Shown: positions 23,566-35,473, counted from the first letter of the stretch. The stretch: DNA of 64,000 nucleotides from Stenopsyche tienmushanensis (GCA_008973525.1 WACJ01000402.1:372001-436000); one strand, 5' to 3'. Made by a program: numbers and translations. The notes: generated by a model from the letters alone, not told the origin.

Positions 23566-24589
23566 AGCTGCTAGATGACGCTAAGGCTGCCTAAATGAAA
23601 ACGAATAATTATGCGTTGCGCAACAGAGGTTTCTACTTCTCGCCTTCTTTCTTCAGTGACGGGATCAAGAAACTTCCTATCCGATGGAATACATGTATTT
23701 CACTCGTACGTTAAGTACGTAAATATATTTTGGAATGGACGAAGACATATGTTGATCAGAGAGCAGATCATTTTTACAACACATCCTGTTTTGAATTCAT
23801 CAAGACTATTTGAATACATCAAGGAAAGCAATTAAGGAAAATGACAGAGGAGTTAAATGGACTACCTTAACGAAAAATAAACATTGCGGTCTGCCTCCGC
23901 AGGAAGTACATATACTCCATTGCTGTACATATACGAATTAAATCCTCTCAAGTTTATATTACATTTGCAATTCCAAAACTTTCCAACGCACATTGTATAA
24001 AAAAAATAATTGCAATTAATCTTCAAGCACGATATATCGAGTTACAGGATGCAGTGAATTATTTCTGAGCCGGTCTTTATTTTCGAGTTAAAAGGTAACC
24101 AGAGGCTCAATATACAGTTTCAGTACATTTTAGAAAGCTAGAGGAAGTAATCAACAGTTTATTGTCCAAAATTGTAGGACGCTAAATTTATCGCATATCC
24201 GTCGGTCCGTTTGAGCTATTTACGAGCCAATATAGAATTGGCGAAAATAAAAAAATTGCATAAACACTCAGATGAGGGAGATAAGAGCGCCCATTCTGCG
24301 ACGGCTCTGTTCAGCATGTCGTATGAATTATACATGACGATTTACTGGATCATGTGTCGAGATTCGATCTGATGGGTCCTATGACAATTTGCTAATGATG
24401 ATACTTTGCATAAATCGACTTGGTACAATATTGGGCACACGACTTGCATTTTAACAGTTCGCCCACCTACTAAGACCATGTGGAGAAGTCAAAGTGCGTT
24501 AGCAACTCGATGGCATTCATTCCGACAGCATATTCTAAAATTAATACCAATATAACAATAGGAGAGGATAGCAAAAAAAAAACAGTGAT
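23566..24589. other. no recognised feature
   Basis: AT-rich with one 74-codon plus frame (23611-23835) that has no motif. Confidence 0.5.
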
Positions 24590-24990
24590 TAACCCCTGGA
24601 GAAAAGGCAGTTCAAGCCCCGAGAACCAGACTACATAAAACAAATTGTGCGATGGGATGCAAAGGGAATGATTTATTTTGAATTGTTGAAACAAGACGAA
24701 ACAGCCACGGCACATTTGTATTGTGTACAAACTGAATCGTTTAAGTGCGACTTCATCTCAAAAGTGGCCAGATTTGGTGAAAAACCGTAACATAATCCTG
24801 CAACATGACAACGACAGACCACGTGCGGTAGATTTGACGCAAAAAAAAGGATCTTGATCTTCGACTTCCACACGAAATTCCACCTTAGGATCAGTTTCGA
24901 TAAATGGAACATTTTTTAAGAGAGAAAAAAATGAGTTTCATGGACCAAATCCGACATTAATATTGGGTTTACCCAATATATAAGTCATGC
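24590..24990 (+). pseudogene. mariner family M2, catalytic half with right end
   Basis: From 24593 a broken frame reads LTPGEKAVQAP, then shifts to RWDAKGMIYFELLKQDETAT and then KWPDLVKNRNIILQHDNDRP. These match mariner W..PGE.A…, WD.KG.IYFELL and LV…I…HDNARPH. The DND aspartate is a catalytic position. A remnant of HFLREKKMSFMDQI follows, then the apparent right terminal sequence near 24960 (ATTGGGTTTACCCAATATAT). At least two frameshifts. A second M2 relic lies at 56.28-58.43 kb. Confidence 0.7.
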
Positions 24991-25501
24991 CGATATCATA
25001 TCTTCTATTTATCAAGCACTAGAAGAAGAGTATGAAAATAAAGACGTCCCAAATAATATTTTCATAGCAATGCTATGTCATATGTATCATGTTGACATTT
25101 CATTGAGTACACAAATCGTCTAGCATAATATAATGGCATAATCATTAAAAAAAAAACGTAACTTTACATAAGAGAGTTTTATCAGTTATGAATATATGTA
25201 CCTTCATATTATCAACATTCATGGGTGATATCTGAACTATTTACGCTTTGCAGACAATATTACAATACATGCAGAAAGTACAGGAAAACAGGTTAAATAT
25301 TATATTTATACGGTGCAAATAATAAATGCTTCTGGAAATAAGAAAGACGGAAAAGACACAAGGTAAAAGAGCAGGTAAATATAGTCAACCTCTCCAAGAG
25401 GATACGATATATATTTAATATCTCAATGCATATTGTTTGTTAAAAAAACCTATACACATCCCTGTGCTTTTAGATAACATCAGCTTCTTTTATGAATGCT
25501 T
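24991..25501. other. no recognised feature
   Basis: AT-rich intergenic-type sequence. Confidence 0.5.
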
Positions 25502-25773
25502 TTAACCCGTTGATGAGTAATCGTGCATATATGCGTTCGAACTCGAGTGATACAGAAAGAGTATTTTGGCATGTTTATCCGGTTGAAAACCATCAGGTAT
25601 TGGGGCTTCTTAGATCAACAGTGTAAAGGTACATTTGTTATTATATAAGCTTGAATCACGTTACGCGATCCCGAGAAAAAAAGTGGATTTGTTTAGGCGA
25701 TATGTGGTGGACATACGAATATAGCATCTATGTTCAACTCAATTTAAATTTATCTCACTAATCAAAGGGTTAA
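25502..25773 (+). mobile_element. intact piggyBac-type MITE family A (264 bp plus TTAA)
   Basis: TTAA (25502-25505) precedes CCCGTTGATGAGTAA, and CTCACTAATCAAAGGG precedes TTAA (25770-25773). The two ends are inverted repeats of about 14 bp with few mismatches. The TTAA target site and CCC…GGG termini fit piggyBac-type elements. The interior is non-coding and contains both the CAGAAAGAGTATTTTGG motif of the left fragments and the AAGTGGATTTGT…ATATAGCATC motif of the right fragments. This copy therefore shows that they are one family. Confidence 0.7.
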
Positions 25774-27720
25774 TATTTATTTGTCAAGTTCAGCTGTAAT
25801 TTTGCCCTTAGAAATTGCTGGAAAATTATTTAACAGGGAATAAAATATAAGACCATTAATGTTAATGTCAAAAATATATTCATTCAGCATGTGTAATAAA
25901 ATAATACGATTCGATGTTTTCGCGCAATTTACCCGTTAAAATTCCAACGCTGTTTATAGTGAGCTAGTTTAATGTATCCATGCACCCCTTTTACTGAGCT
26001 ACGAGGGAAGAAATTTTCCCTGAAAGGCAATGATGCAAATACAAGGAGACTTGTATAGGCAACCCCTTTTCATTGACACTGGAGTGACACTTCTAATTTA
26101 CATCACAAAAATAAGGGCGCGAAGGGTTATTTAGTCGAGTATTGAATGAAAGCTATTTTATGAAAATTGCACAAGACCAAGCGATTTCGGATTGCACCTC
26201 ATGCGTTATTGGATCGGGGATCCTAAAATGAGGAAAAATATCAAGTCATAATGTAAGCCGACGACTAAAAAAAGAATCAAGAGTCAACCGGTAGTCTTGG
26301 CCGCGGAATATAGCTGCAATCTCTCAAGGTGTTAAATAAAGATCCTTATTAAGACATGTTATAAAGTACAATGACAGCGAGGAATATAGTCATCATAGCG
26401 ACAAAACTGTCTAGCGACAAAAAGTCGTTTTATGCGCGCGTTCTTATTTAATTTTTATAACAAAATGGATTCTTAAGTGTTACGATTGGATCCAACATGT
26501 CTGGCACAAATATTGCGTCGTGAATGAACAAAGGCATTCCATGACGTACTCCGTCCAAAGTCTGAAAGATATTTATTATTCAGAGCAACAGATATAATTA
26601 AAGAGCATCTCGTACTGATGATAACACCACACATGGTGGCCTTTCTGAAGCAAAACGATACAAACGAACGCCTCGAAGTTGCGGACGCATTATGCCACCG
26701 TCTGAAGAAGTGAGTCATTCTGTCAAAGCAGACTACGAGGTACCGAAGCATTGAACCGGCTACAATGTTTGCTTTTAATGATCCGGAGGAGGCGTTCGGC
26801 CTAAATGTGTGTCGATTTCAAAAAAAGACAAAAAATCAAAGGCCGTCATCACACATTAGAGAAATTCAAAGGAGACCGTGAATCATTTCTGAAAAGAACA
26901 AATCGGCTATTGCGAGACAGTGTAGTGACCTCACACGTCCAGGCCCAAAATTGGCCCCGAACACAATTGAACAGACCCAATCTGAGCTCTAATTATGGCG
27001 CACACAATACGTTAAATATGGTCAAAAGAAACGCCATTATTCATCGATGCACGTAACAATCCAACGAAACGGAATACCACGTCCGAAGACAAATGGTTCG
27101 TGAAAAAGTACAAAATTTTTTCGTTTAGAAAGTGCCACAAATATAAAATTTCGGGCGAAAGTCACTTGAGAAATAATGCCATTCATCAAGAACGACACTG
27201 AGGACTTGTATTATATTTGGACAAGACATCAAGCAAAAAAATAGACGGGGGCGCACCCCTAAGTCAACAAAAGCAAGGACTCTTGATATGCTATCATAAT
27301 TTGATTGTGTGTCATTGCGTGTTGCGAAGGTGAAAAGATAAAAACCAGAAGGTTATTTTTTCAGAAAACATTCAAAAATGGGTGGGAAAAGTTATATTTA
27401 ATATAATTATTATATTAACGCGATAATGACTGTAATAAAATATGGCATTGTGCGAAGGATATTGCAACGAATTTGCGATAAGTAATTTCGTCGGTGTATG
27501 CAATTGACGTCTGAATGACAAATAGGCCCCAATTATCCTGAAATATCGAAGCGACATTCACTAGTGTAAAAATATATTATGAAGAAGACTAAGACTAATA
27601 GTCTATTTAATGAAAAAAGACTATCTGAAGTATATACAGGTTGTATATCGGCAGCTCAAATTCGTGCTTTCAGACAAAATTGGAAGAATTTGCTCTTTTG
27701 ACATCCATCAATAGACAAAC
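25774..27720. other. no recognised feature
   Basis: Frames of 60-92 codons (26473-26751 minus, 26805-27056 plus, 27372-27557 minus) without recognisable motifs. Confidence 0.45.
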
Positions 27721-27995
27721 AGATACAAATAATACAGAAAGAGTATTTTCTCACATTGAGCGCTAAGATTAGTGAATCGGAGACAGAGACAGGTGTCTTG
27801 CGTCTCATCATGCACTTGTACATCGATGGCAAGGTCGTGTTGTAAAGGTACCCCTACACGTCTAAATATTCTCAAATGTTACTATCCATAGCGCTTTATT
27901 TTAAATGCCATGCATTCAAATCATTATTTCAAATATTATATTTACGAGCTATTATATTCGTTTGTCATGTTTTGCTGCGGAGTTTCATTTTTTGT
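27721..27995 (+). repeat. MITE family A/B fragment
   Basis: CAGAAAGAGTATTTTCTCAC, AGTGAATCGGAGACAGAGAC and GTAAAGGTACCCCTACACGT are shared with 37.04-37.15 kb. The following TTTGTCATGTTTTGCTGC and GTTCAGG resemble the interior of family B. The ends are not preserved. Confidence 0.5.
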
Positions 27996-28612
27996 GACGT
28001 TCAGGTCAATTTGCCTTACCGCGCCTAGAGAAATTTCGCTTAAAAAACCCAAGTTCTAATATGCAATGCATCATCTAAATATAATTATGCCAAAACGGCA
28101 GCTAGAATTTTTGAATGCTAATCGAAAGATATTGGGATTTTTTGGACAATATAGTCAGTTCATACGGATGAGGATTATAAAAACAACCCACTACGGTCGC
28201 CCTATAAAGATGCAAGATGGAGAAACAAGTCATTTATATATTTAAATTACACGTACATACATCAATCGCCGAAAGTATGTTATTTTTGGCCGACGTTCAA
28301 AGGGGGTGAATCCGAAAGTAAGTAATTAATGCGATATTTACGCGAGCAAAGGACGATTTACAACGGCAATTAAACCAATGCCGAGGATGCTTGCGAAAAT
28401 GGAAGAGGGAAAGAATCAAAACACAAGAAGGGTCGAGATAAAACAGGGAGAAAAAGTGCCAGCCGTGGAGATATTTTAAGATACAGGACTCAGGACTTGT
28501 AACGACAAAATTAACAAGATCGCTGCGCACGAAGCAAATAAACAGGCGATTCGAACCCGATGCCGATGTTCGACAGAATTGCTTGGCCTAAATTGTGCGA
28601 AAGACACCTCAC
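27996..28612. other. no repeat recognised; flanks the candidate exon
   Basis: 28297-28530 is open on the minus strand (77 codons) but lacks recognisable motifs. If the exon at 28613-28668 is real, this would be intron. Confidence 0.4.
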
Positions 28613-28668
28613 CTTTTGCCGGATCTAGAGAAGTCATCTTCGTCGATGGACGTGGTAGAGTCTGTCTC
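28613..28668 (-). CDS. candidate host exon, 56 nt (protein unidentified)
   Basis: On the minus strand, a textbook acceptor (branch-like CTAAC, then TTTTATTCTTGCAG) ends at 28669. A 56-nt block follows, and then the donor AAAAG|GTGAGG. The block reads ETDSTTSIDEDDFSRSGK in one open frame and leaves two bases of a split codon. Codons are GC-rich at third positions (GAC, TCC, ATC, GGC) against the AT-rich background. The peptide is acidic and serine-rich and ends basic, like a linker in an intracellular protein. I do not recognise the gene. No neighbouring exon can be assigned with confidence; the minus-strand segment near 17.5 kb is a weak candidate. This is the best evidence that the window lies inside a long host gene. 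Confidence 0.5.
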
Positions 28669-29228
28669 CTGCAAGAATAAAATATGAATGTTAGTTAACA
28701 TTGATTGCATTACTTCCGATTAATACATGCAACTTAATGTCACTTCAATTGCGTCAATCAACCGACATAACGTTCTGTCTGTAATGACACGTCCACTTAC
28801 GGACTTGCGGGTTCTTCCTGGTTGGAAAACCGACGTATATTTAGTCACAGTTTCAAAAGCTCCTAATTAGCACCGTGCAGAAAGTACGAATGGTACGCAA
28901 TTACAGAAGACGCTTTTCACGCTCGATGTGCTCGTAGGAAGCAAAAGAGGTCGCAGCTCCGAAACGAGGCAGAATATGGAATAATGGAAGATGTGAACAT
29001 ACTGAAGAATGACCGTCCTTGAATAGAAGTCATTGTCCATCCGTTTCGACAACCTTGCTGAAGATCACTCGACCGTACCATCACAGAACCTACATAAAAA
29101 TCGTTCCCTTCGTTGAACATCTTCCAAACGTCAATTATTTCACCCATAAGTTCCGAAAATGGGTTAATTTTTTTCGATTTTTTGTATAGAATTTATATAA
29201 TTATAAGTTCGTATTTAAAAATTTTGAC
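28669..29228. other. upstream intron-like sequence
   Basis: AT-rich. Contains the polypyrimidine tract and branch-like motif of the candidate exon at its left edge, and two short minus frames without motifs. Confidence 0.35.
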
Positions 29229-29325
29229 ATAAGAAAGCTGTGCGCAAGATGAGTGCCTCATTTGCTCACAATGGAACATAAACAGCGTCTTGAGGATGCT
29301 TTGATCGAGTGTTTGGCATATTTGG
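29229..29325 (+). pseudogene. mariner family M3 fragment
   Basis: From 29235 the plus strand reads KLCAR, stop, VPHLLTMEHKQRLEDA and then CLAYLD. This is the mariner linker between the second DNA-binding domain and the catalytic core (KLCARWVPH.LT..HK..R). The tryptophan codon has become TGA. A closely related, more shortened copy is at 46470-46590 on the minus strand. Only about 32 codons remain. Confidence 0.6.
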
Positions 29326-30599
29326 ATACATTTGGAACTGTCTCAGAAAACGATGACAACCCTACTTCAAACACGAGTATCCAGTAATTCGACGCATAGA
29401 AACATGATCAAAGCATGTGAATATTTATTGCACTTGACCAATCACTTCTCGTTATGGATGAATCAAGCCATTCTTAGAACAGAAGATAAAACCTATAGAA
29501 GTTACATCGCGGTCGTCAATGCAAGATGTCTCAGAATGGAATGCGTTTGTGTGGATTTCTAGTGTTCTATATGAATTCCTCCAGAATTTATAAATAAGGC
29601 CTTATCAAAGCACATCTTATCAAACGCTTGAGAGACACAAGGAATGCAGCTGAACAGTATTTTTTCAGGCCATGCTTTTATTGATTTTTCGAACAACTCT
29701 TTGTACTTGCACAACGATGGCGTGTTGCTGTCGAAAACCAAATTAACTTGTTTTCGCGCGGATCCAATCTTCTCAAAAGCATTTTTTTATTTAATTTTGA
29801 TGGAATTGAAAGCAATCTAATGAGTATATACGCGCATACATTTCCTGAAAGTTTTACAGATCCACGCATAATAATAGTTTATGCAATTTTTTGTTTAAAA
29901 ACATAGTATTTTAAACATAAAAATGCAACATTTTAATTGGCTTGCATAACTGGAAAAAAATCATATGTGTTGCATACAATGGCGAACATTTTCGAGTAGT
30001 TCTTGCATTACACAGAGTTGACATTTTGGTGCAGACTAATTAGGAAGCACTATACAAAGGGCTCAAAAGACATGAGCTAAAAGCAAGGATGGATCCCGGA
30101 TAAACTTTGCAGCATTTTAAGACACGACGGCGTAAAATTTAAGGATTAAAATCGCATCCAAATCCTGTTTTTGTCCACTCTATATTCTATCTTGCAAGCA
30201 GTCGTTCGACGAATTCGACTAAAACGAGAGCGACTCTTTGTAGTTTCTCTTCATTTTTTAACCCAAATGCGCGATGCACTTGCATACGAATGCAACCGCA
30301 TACATTTGCTTCCGGAAGACGCCATAAAATTTGCATCCGTTGACAATGACAATTTGTGGAGCATGCCGGTGGGTGTACAAAAGAACATGCTTATCAAATA
30401 GAGCAGCACCTGAATGACTCTGACAATGTATGCTGCATTTGTCTGCACGCAATCAACTAACAGCATTCATACATGTTTTGAAACAAATTATTAAGAGCTG
30501 CTGATATTGGTGGATATGGAAGCGTTCATGGAAATACTTTAAGATAGACAGCCTCTGTAGGTACGTTCACTATCGGAGCGTGTATAAATCTATCAGAAG
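29326..30599. other. no recognised feature
   Basis: Several 60-76-codon frames in conflicting orientations (29332-29562, 29559-29741, 30171-30401). No family recognised. Confidence 0.45.
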
Positions 30600-30786
30600 A
30601 GAATCTATCTTAAGAGCCTTTATCCCTCTAATTGCGCAAGCGCAGACGTGCGGCGTCTAAATCTACTTGTCTGTCCCAGCGTAGAGATCTTCCGACGAGT
30701 CTATTGCCACTCGGTCTCGAATCTAATATGGCACGAGGGATTCTATTAATCGCCACCCATATTACATGGCCTGCCCAATGCAGATT
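30600..30786 (-). pseudogene. LINE reverse-transcriptase C-terminal remnant
   Basis: The minus strand from 30783 reads LHWAGHVIWVAINRIPRAIL then DSRPSGNRLVGRSLRWDRQV and DLDA, followed by RLRN, stop, RDKG. This is the conserved tail of many arthropod LINE ORF2 proteins (L.WAGHV.RM…R.PR..L….G.R..GRP..RW.D.V..D, then RNWR..A). The rest of the element, including the reverse-transcriptase core and endonuclease, is absent, as expected from 5' truncation. The clade cannot be assigned from this tail alone. Confidence 0.65.
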
Positions 30787-30981
30787 TCAAATCATCTACC
30801 AATCAAAACAATGACAAGAAACAAATTCAGTATCAACAGCATCAAATTTTGAAGCTGAAAGCTTCAAAACGATTCGTAGTATACCGATAAGATTGTCGGA
30901 CATAATAATAATTCCTACAAAGCTAATTATTTCTCATTTTGTTGTTTTGATATTGTAAGTAAACAAAACGGCAGTCTACCG

Positions 30982-31041
30982 CAATGTTTTAAAAGTTGCA
31001 ATACTTCAATCAAAATCCGGCGCTACAACTTTAGCCACGTC
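30982..31041 (+). repeat. repeat R1, copy C, left part
   Basis: AAAGTTGCAATACTTCAATC and ACAACTTTAGCCACGTC match copy B up to the hAT insertion point. Confidence 0.65.
31034..31041. repeat. target-site duplication of hAT copy 3 (left)
   Basis: GCCACGTC, repeated exactly at 32012-32019. Confidence 0.85.
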
Positions 31042-32011
31042 TAGGGAATCCAATCCCGGGATCCCGGACAGTTTTAGGTACTTAAGAATCCCGGGATTAG
31101 AAAACATAATCCCGAAAATCCCGGGATTGAAATTTTTATCTAACAGAAATCGTACACCTCACCAACACGATAAAGGCTACTAAATCGAGACATTCCCGAC
31201 GAAATCTAGACGCTTGGAAACAGTGGCGTAATTACTAATTGGCGAACTTAGGCGACGCATAGGAGCAGTGGCTGTCTAATCTATGTATACATATATAGCG
31301 CACATGTATGTTTTTCAAATTGTTACTATAACAATTTGAAAAACCTTTCCCTACCGGTGATGTATTTACTACACCTCGACGAATACTGGGAATATCGATA
31401 TGAAATATAATAGATACGGGGTTCAGAATTTTTGTATTCCTCCGTAATATAATTACAAATCACATCAAGTATTATAGTATATAAGTATTCATCTGCAGCG
31501 ACGGAAATAAATAATTTGTCGGGAAATTGGGTAATCGGGAATTTTGCGATTTTTAGTCCGTGTCTCAGCAGAAAAGAATTTTATCAGTCACATTGATGGT
31601 GTTATACGAAAATGAGGGCTCACGCGATCATCAACTCGAACTAGCATTTAAATATCTGATGACGATACCTCCAACGAGTGTGGAGGCTGAGCGTGCATTT
31701 TCAGCAGCAAGTTGTCTGACTTCCAAAATCAGATCCAGACTAAATGACGAAACACTAATGTTTAATGTTAATGTTACTTCGGGCATATTTTCAAAATAAT
31801 ATTTGAATTTTTTAGTGTTTTATTTACCTATTTTTGAATTGTATTTTTATCTTTTCTTAAATAAATAAAATTCTTTGGCCTTCAAGTGATTTTTTATATT
31901 GAACAAATGGACTTATTAGTAATTTTTGATCAAATTCATCAAGGTAATTTCTTAAAATATTGAAAATCCTAATCCCGGGATCGAAATTTTGGCTCGGGAT
32001 TGGATTCCCTA
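31042..32011 (+). mobile_element. hAT element H, copy 3 (970 bp), nested in R1
   Basis: Ends TAGGGAATCCAATCCCGG and GGGATTGGATTCCCTA, with an exact 8-bp target duplication (GCCACGTC). It interrupts repeat R1 at a point that is continuous in copies A and B, so the insertion is confirmed independently by the empty sites. The right subterminal palindrome block is shorter than in copies 1 and 2: one group of CCCGGG repeats is missing. A local duplication of AACAATTTGAAAAA lies near 31330. Confidence 0.9.
31596..31799 (+). CDS. short hAT dimerisation-domain frame (67 codons), copy 3
   Basis: The same frame as at 19070-19273 with the same ATG context: MVLYENEGSRDHQLELAFKY, LMTIPPTSVEAERAFSAASC, LTSKIRSRLNDETLMFN. 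Only one residue appears to differ from copy 2. No upstream coding exists in the element. Possibly non-functional; listed because the frame is intact in two separately inserted copies. Confidence 0.45.
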   Translation: MVLYENEGSRDHQLELAFKYLMTIPPTSVEAERAFSAASCLTSKIRSRLNDETLMFNVNVTSGIFSK

Positions 32012-32150
32012 GCCACGTCTACTAAAGTCCTAGCCACCTTCTATCGAAAGTTGACGACGTTTATTTAACAGTAATTAACGTAAACTACTTATAAACAAAA
32101 AAACACCTTTGTAGATTTTTAATTAATACCGATATGTATTACACAATTAT
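32012..32150 (+). repeat. repeat R1, copy C, right part
   Basis: Starts with the second GCCACGTC (32012-32019), then ATCGAAAGTTGACGACGTTT and AAACTACTTATAAACAAAAA, and continues R1 as in copies A and B. Confidence 0.65.
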
Positions 32151-33548
32151 TCAGGTGCATAATTTCAGTCGCCTACTCCCGTATTACTCGATATTAACAC
32201 ATTACAATCGAGTTCTTTCTTCGAAAGTGCAAAGGTCTGCTGAATATAATTATTAAATATCACATAATAACATAAAACATTTATCGATTTCTCGGATGCG
32301 ATTGCAACACCCAGCTATTCGATTTCACTGCTTTGAAAAAATATGCACGCAATTATCATTCCTTTCCATCGCAAAAAAGATATGCGATCCAGCATCGATT
32401 GCATCTAAGCTATTAGTTTGTCGATGTAATCATAGGCGCTCCAAATAACATTTAAATAGTCAAAATTTGCCCACAAAAAACGGATCTCATAATCGGACTC
32501 TCATTACACAATCCATCTTATCGAAATGCAACGGCACGAGCGTAAATTTTACGGACGTTCGTGTCAAAAAGTTCTTACGAAATTAGATCGAAAGATGGAG
32601 GAAAACAATTTTACACAGGCCGAACAACCACATTTCATTTCGTATGAATTATTCACAGTTGCGAGGGAATGATACAATTTTTCTTGGTGTGAAATCGCGG
32701 AAAAACCATTGCCGAATGTGATATTTGAGATGTATTAATCATTCAAGATACGAGTTCCAGAACAATTAAACGCATCCAACAATGCGTAAACTAAAACTAC
32801 GGAAGTTCGGGAAAATTTCAACTTCCATTATGACAAACCTACACAAAGCCAAACAAACAATCCGAATGTTGGTCGAACGATTCAAAGGCTCTCTTCAGCT
32901 CCGGCTTTCGAGTATTAATTTTACAACACAATGACCCCACAAACACGGAATAATCCAAAAGCGAAAATGCCTCGAACAATCCGGACGGAAGATATTGCGG
33001 GAAAGCGTGTCAGAAGTTGCCACAAATTTCCTTCTCAATAACCACATCAAATTTCAGATGTCACGAACACTCGATATTAAAACATCCGCAACGCCGAGAT
33101 GTGTCATGATCCAAACACGGAAGACAATCGATGACTGCGGAAGACGAACGAAGACATAATTCAAAAGCGTCAATAAAACGCAACGATGATTTATCGCATA
33201 GCAAAAAGCGCTCGAATAAGTACAAATCGAAATGCAATTTTATGCAACGAGTCTCGGTGCTTTTCGAGCGACCCGCGCACGATGCACTCATTATCTAATT
33301 TAACCGCTGTCAAAGGTCTCATTTATCAAATTACACGTTGTCTTCGTAATTAATTTTATCGCACCCTCAAAAAGTCATCGACACACATAGATTCAAAACA
33401 ACAACGACGAATTTTTGTGATAAATTAGGGCACTCAAATAAATCCATGGATGAATTTGTACCACCTTCTATTGAATAAAATGGCTTATGTCATTTGACAA
33501 GACGTCATGTTTAAAAATTATACAGTTCTGGTATTAAGGCGTCGCATT
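32151..33548. other. no recognised feature
   Basis: AT-rich. One 76-codon minus frame (33061-33291) without motif. Confidence 0.5.
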
Positions 33549-33695
33549 TTGATTTATTCAGTCACAGTAAAATTTTCCGATGAAGAGGTCGTCACGCGTT
33601 CCCGCCACCTCCCATCCATGCGGTCATCCGTTTTTTAAATTTGCAGAACAACACCGCTGCTATGCTGTTCATGTAAATAGCCCGCAGTTAATGTG
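33549..33695 (+). mobile_element. mariner family M1, 5' fragment
   Basis: TTCAGTCACAGTAAAATTTT, GAAGAGGTCGTCACGCG, GCGGTCATCCGTTTTTTAAA and TTGCAGAACAACACCGCTGC match the leader and first codons of the 16.1-kb copy. It ends after about 145 bp. Confidence 0.65.
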
Positions 33696-34741
33696 TTGAG
33701 ATTTCTAAACGCCAATATGTGTCCGTTATCGAAGTTGATGTCTGACGATGGTTGCTTTGTATTTCATTGCAGTGCCTGCATGAATAACAAATAAATGGTA
33801 TTTTCGACGCCATCATCCATTAGTTGAATTGACAATTTGAAAGCATTACATGACAAATCTTCAGATCAGAGTTCAATTCGTACATCATGTAAAAAATGTT
33901 ATGCAACGTTTTTCATTTCTTGGTTCCTTGGGCTCGTATTTGCCATTGCGGATCTGTGATGCTAGTTATTATCGACAAGAAAATAAATCTGCATAATGGC
34001 AGTAAAAGTGCCTTTTCATGACATGTTTGATACGTAATGGACAAATCATTCACTTATTCGAAGGTAGCATTTACGTAGATTTCTTTTCGTTCATGATTTA
34101 TAACAGTCGCTGGTTCAGCGATATTTCTTTTTGTTTCTTTGCGTTCGTGATTATGTGTTTTTTCTATTGTAATGGGAGATGCTGTTTGAAAATCCTTGGA
34201 TCGATACATTTAATCTGTCCGATCAGGTTTTGTGCTGCAGCACTTCCTGTTGCAACTTAATTGCGTTACGTCAATGTGTTCTGCAACAAAAAGCCGTCGG
34301 TCATTAACCGTCAGGCTTTATCTCTTTCAATGCGACCATATATCGTTGCGTTATATTGAACGGCTCATTTTGTGAAATTGACCCCGCGGGCCGCATCGAT
34401 TGTTCTTCGACTGAGACGATTACAGAAGACACGCCGGGGAGGATAATGTGAGAGAAGACAGCTAAAGGATATCGGAAAGAACCTCTTGAACGAATCTTCT
34501 GAGAAGAAAATTGCTCTAGGTCAGCATGCTGCATATCGATTTTCTGGAGCTGAAGAAAAAAAACTTGACAAGCAAGACATGGAAGAACCATCATTTGGTC
34601 CTTCAGATGATTATACAAACGCATTTCATCAACGTTTTTCAATCGAGGATAATTTAATCACCATGCAAGAAATGTACACTCGATTGTTATGACTGTCGGA
34701 TAAATTCTGTCCCTTTTTTTTTTTTTTGAAGGCGAAAGAAT
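33696..34741. other. no recognised feature
   Basis: Frames of 80 (plus, 34018-34260), 112 (minus, 34304-34642) and 68 codons (plus, 34486-34692) without known motifs. Poly-T run at about 34713-34727. Confidence 0.4.
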
Positions 34742-35440
34742 TTTTTTTATTTAAGAAAAGATAAAAATACAATTCAAAAATATATAAATAAAACACTAAA
34801 AAATTCAAATATTATTTTTAAAATATGCCCGATGTAACATTAAACATTAGTGTTTCGTCATTTAGCCTGGATCTGATTTTGGAAGCCAGGCAACTTACTG
34901 CTGAAAATGCACGCTCAGCCTCCACACTCGTCGGGGTTATCGTCATCAGATATTTAAATGCTAGTTCGAGTTGATGACCGCGTGAGCCCTATTTTCGTAT
35001 AACACCATCAATGTGACTGATAAAATTCCTTTCTGCTGAGACACGGATTAAAACTCGCAAAATTCCCGATTTCCCGACAAATTATTTATTTCCGTCGCTG
35101 CAGATAAATACTTACATACTATAATACTTTGATGTGATTCGTATTCATATTACGGAAGAATACAAAAATTCTGACCCCCGTATCTATTATATTTCATATC
35201 GATATTCCCATTATTAGAGTCGAGGTGTAGTAAATACATCACCGGTAGGGAAAGATTAATATAATAATTTGAAAAACATATTTGTACTCAATATATGTAT
35301 ACATATATTAAAAAGTTACTGCCCCTAGGCGTCGTCTAAGCTCGCTATTTAGTAGTTGCGCCACTATTTCCAAGTGTCCAAATTTTGGCGGGAATGTCTC
35401 AATTTAGAATCCTTCGTCGCGCAGGTGAGGTGTACGATTG
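34742..35440 (-). mobile_element. hAT element H, copy 4, decayed and truncated
   Basis: Inverted relative to copies 1-3. Homology runs from the A/T-rich tail (near 34747) through the dimerisation domain (34822-34975) to the CACCTGCGC…ATTC region near 35440. Both terminal repeats and target duplications are gone. A one-base loss breaks the short frame upstream of the domain. More diverged than the others, hence older. Confidence 0.75.
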
Positions 35441-35473
35441 TTTGACATGTTTGACACAAAACTTAGCATTTAA

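Noticed and set aside
28540..28575. GGTTCGAATC-like B-box on the minus strand, suggesting a tRNA
   Set aside because: The flanking bases do not form a T-arm stem and no A-box or acceptor stem is present.
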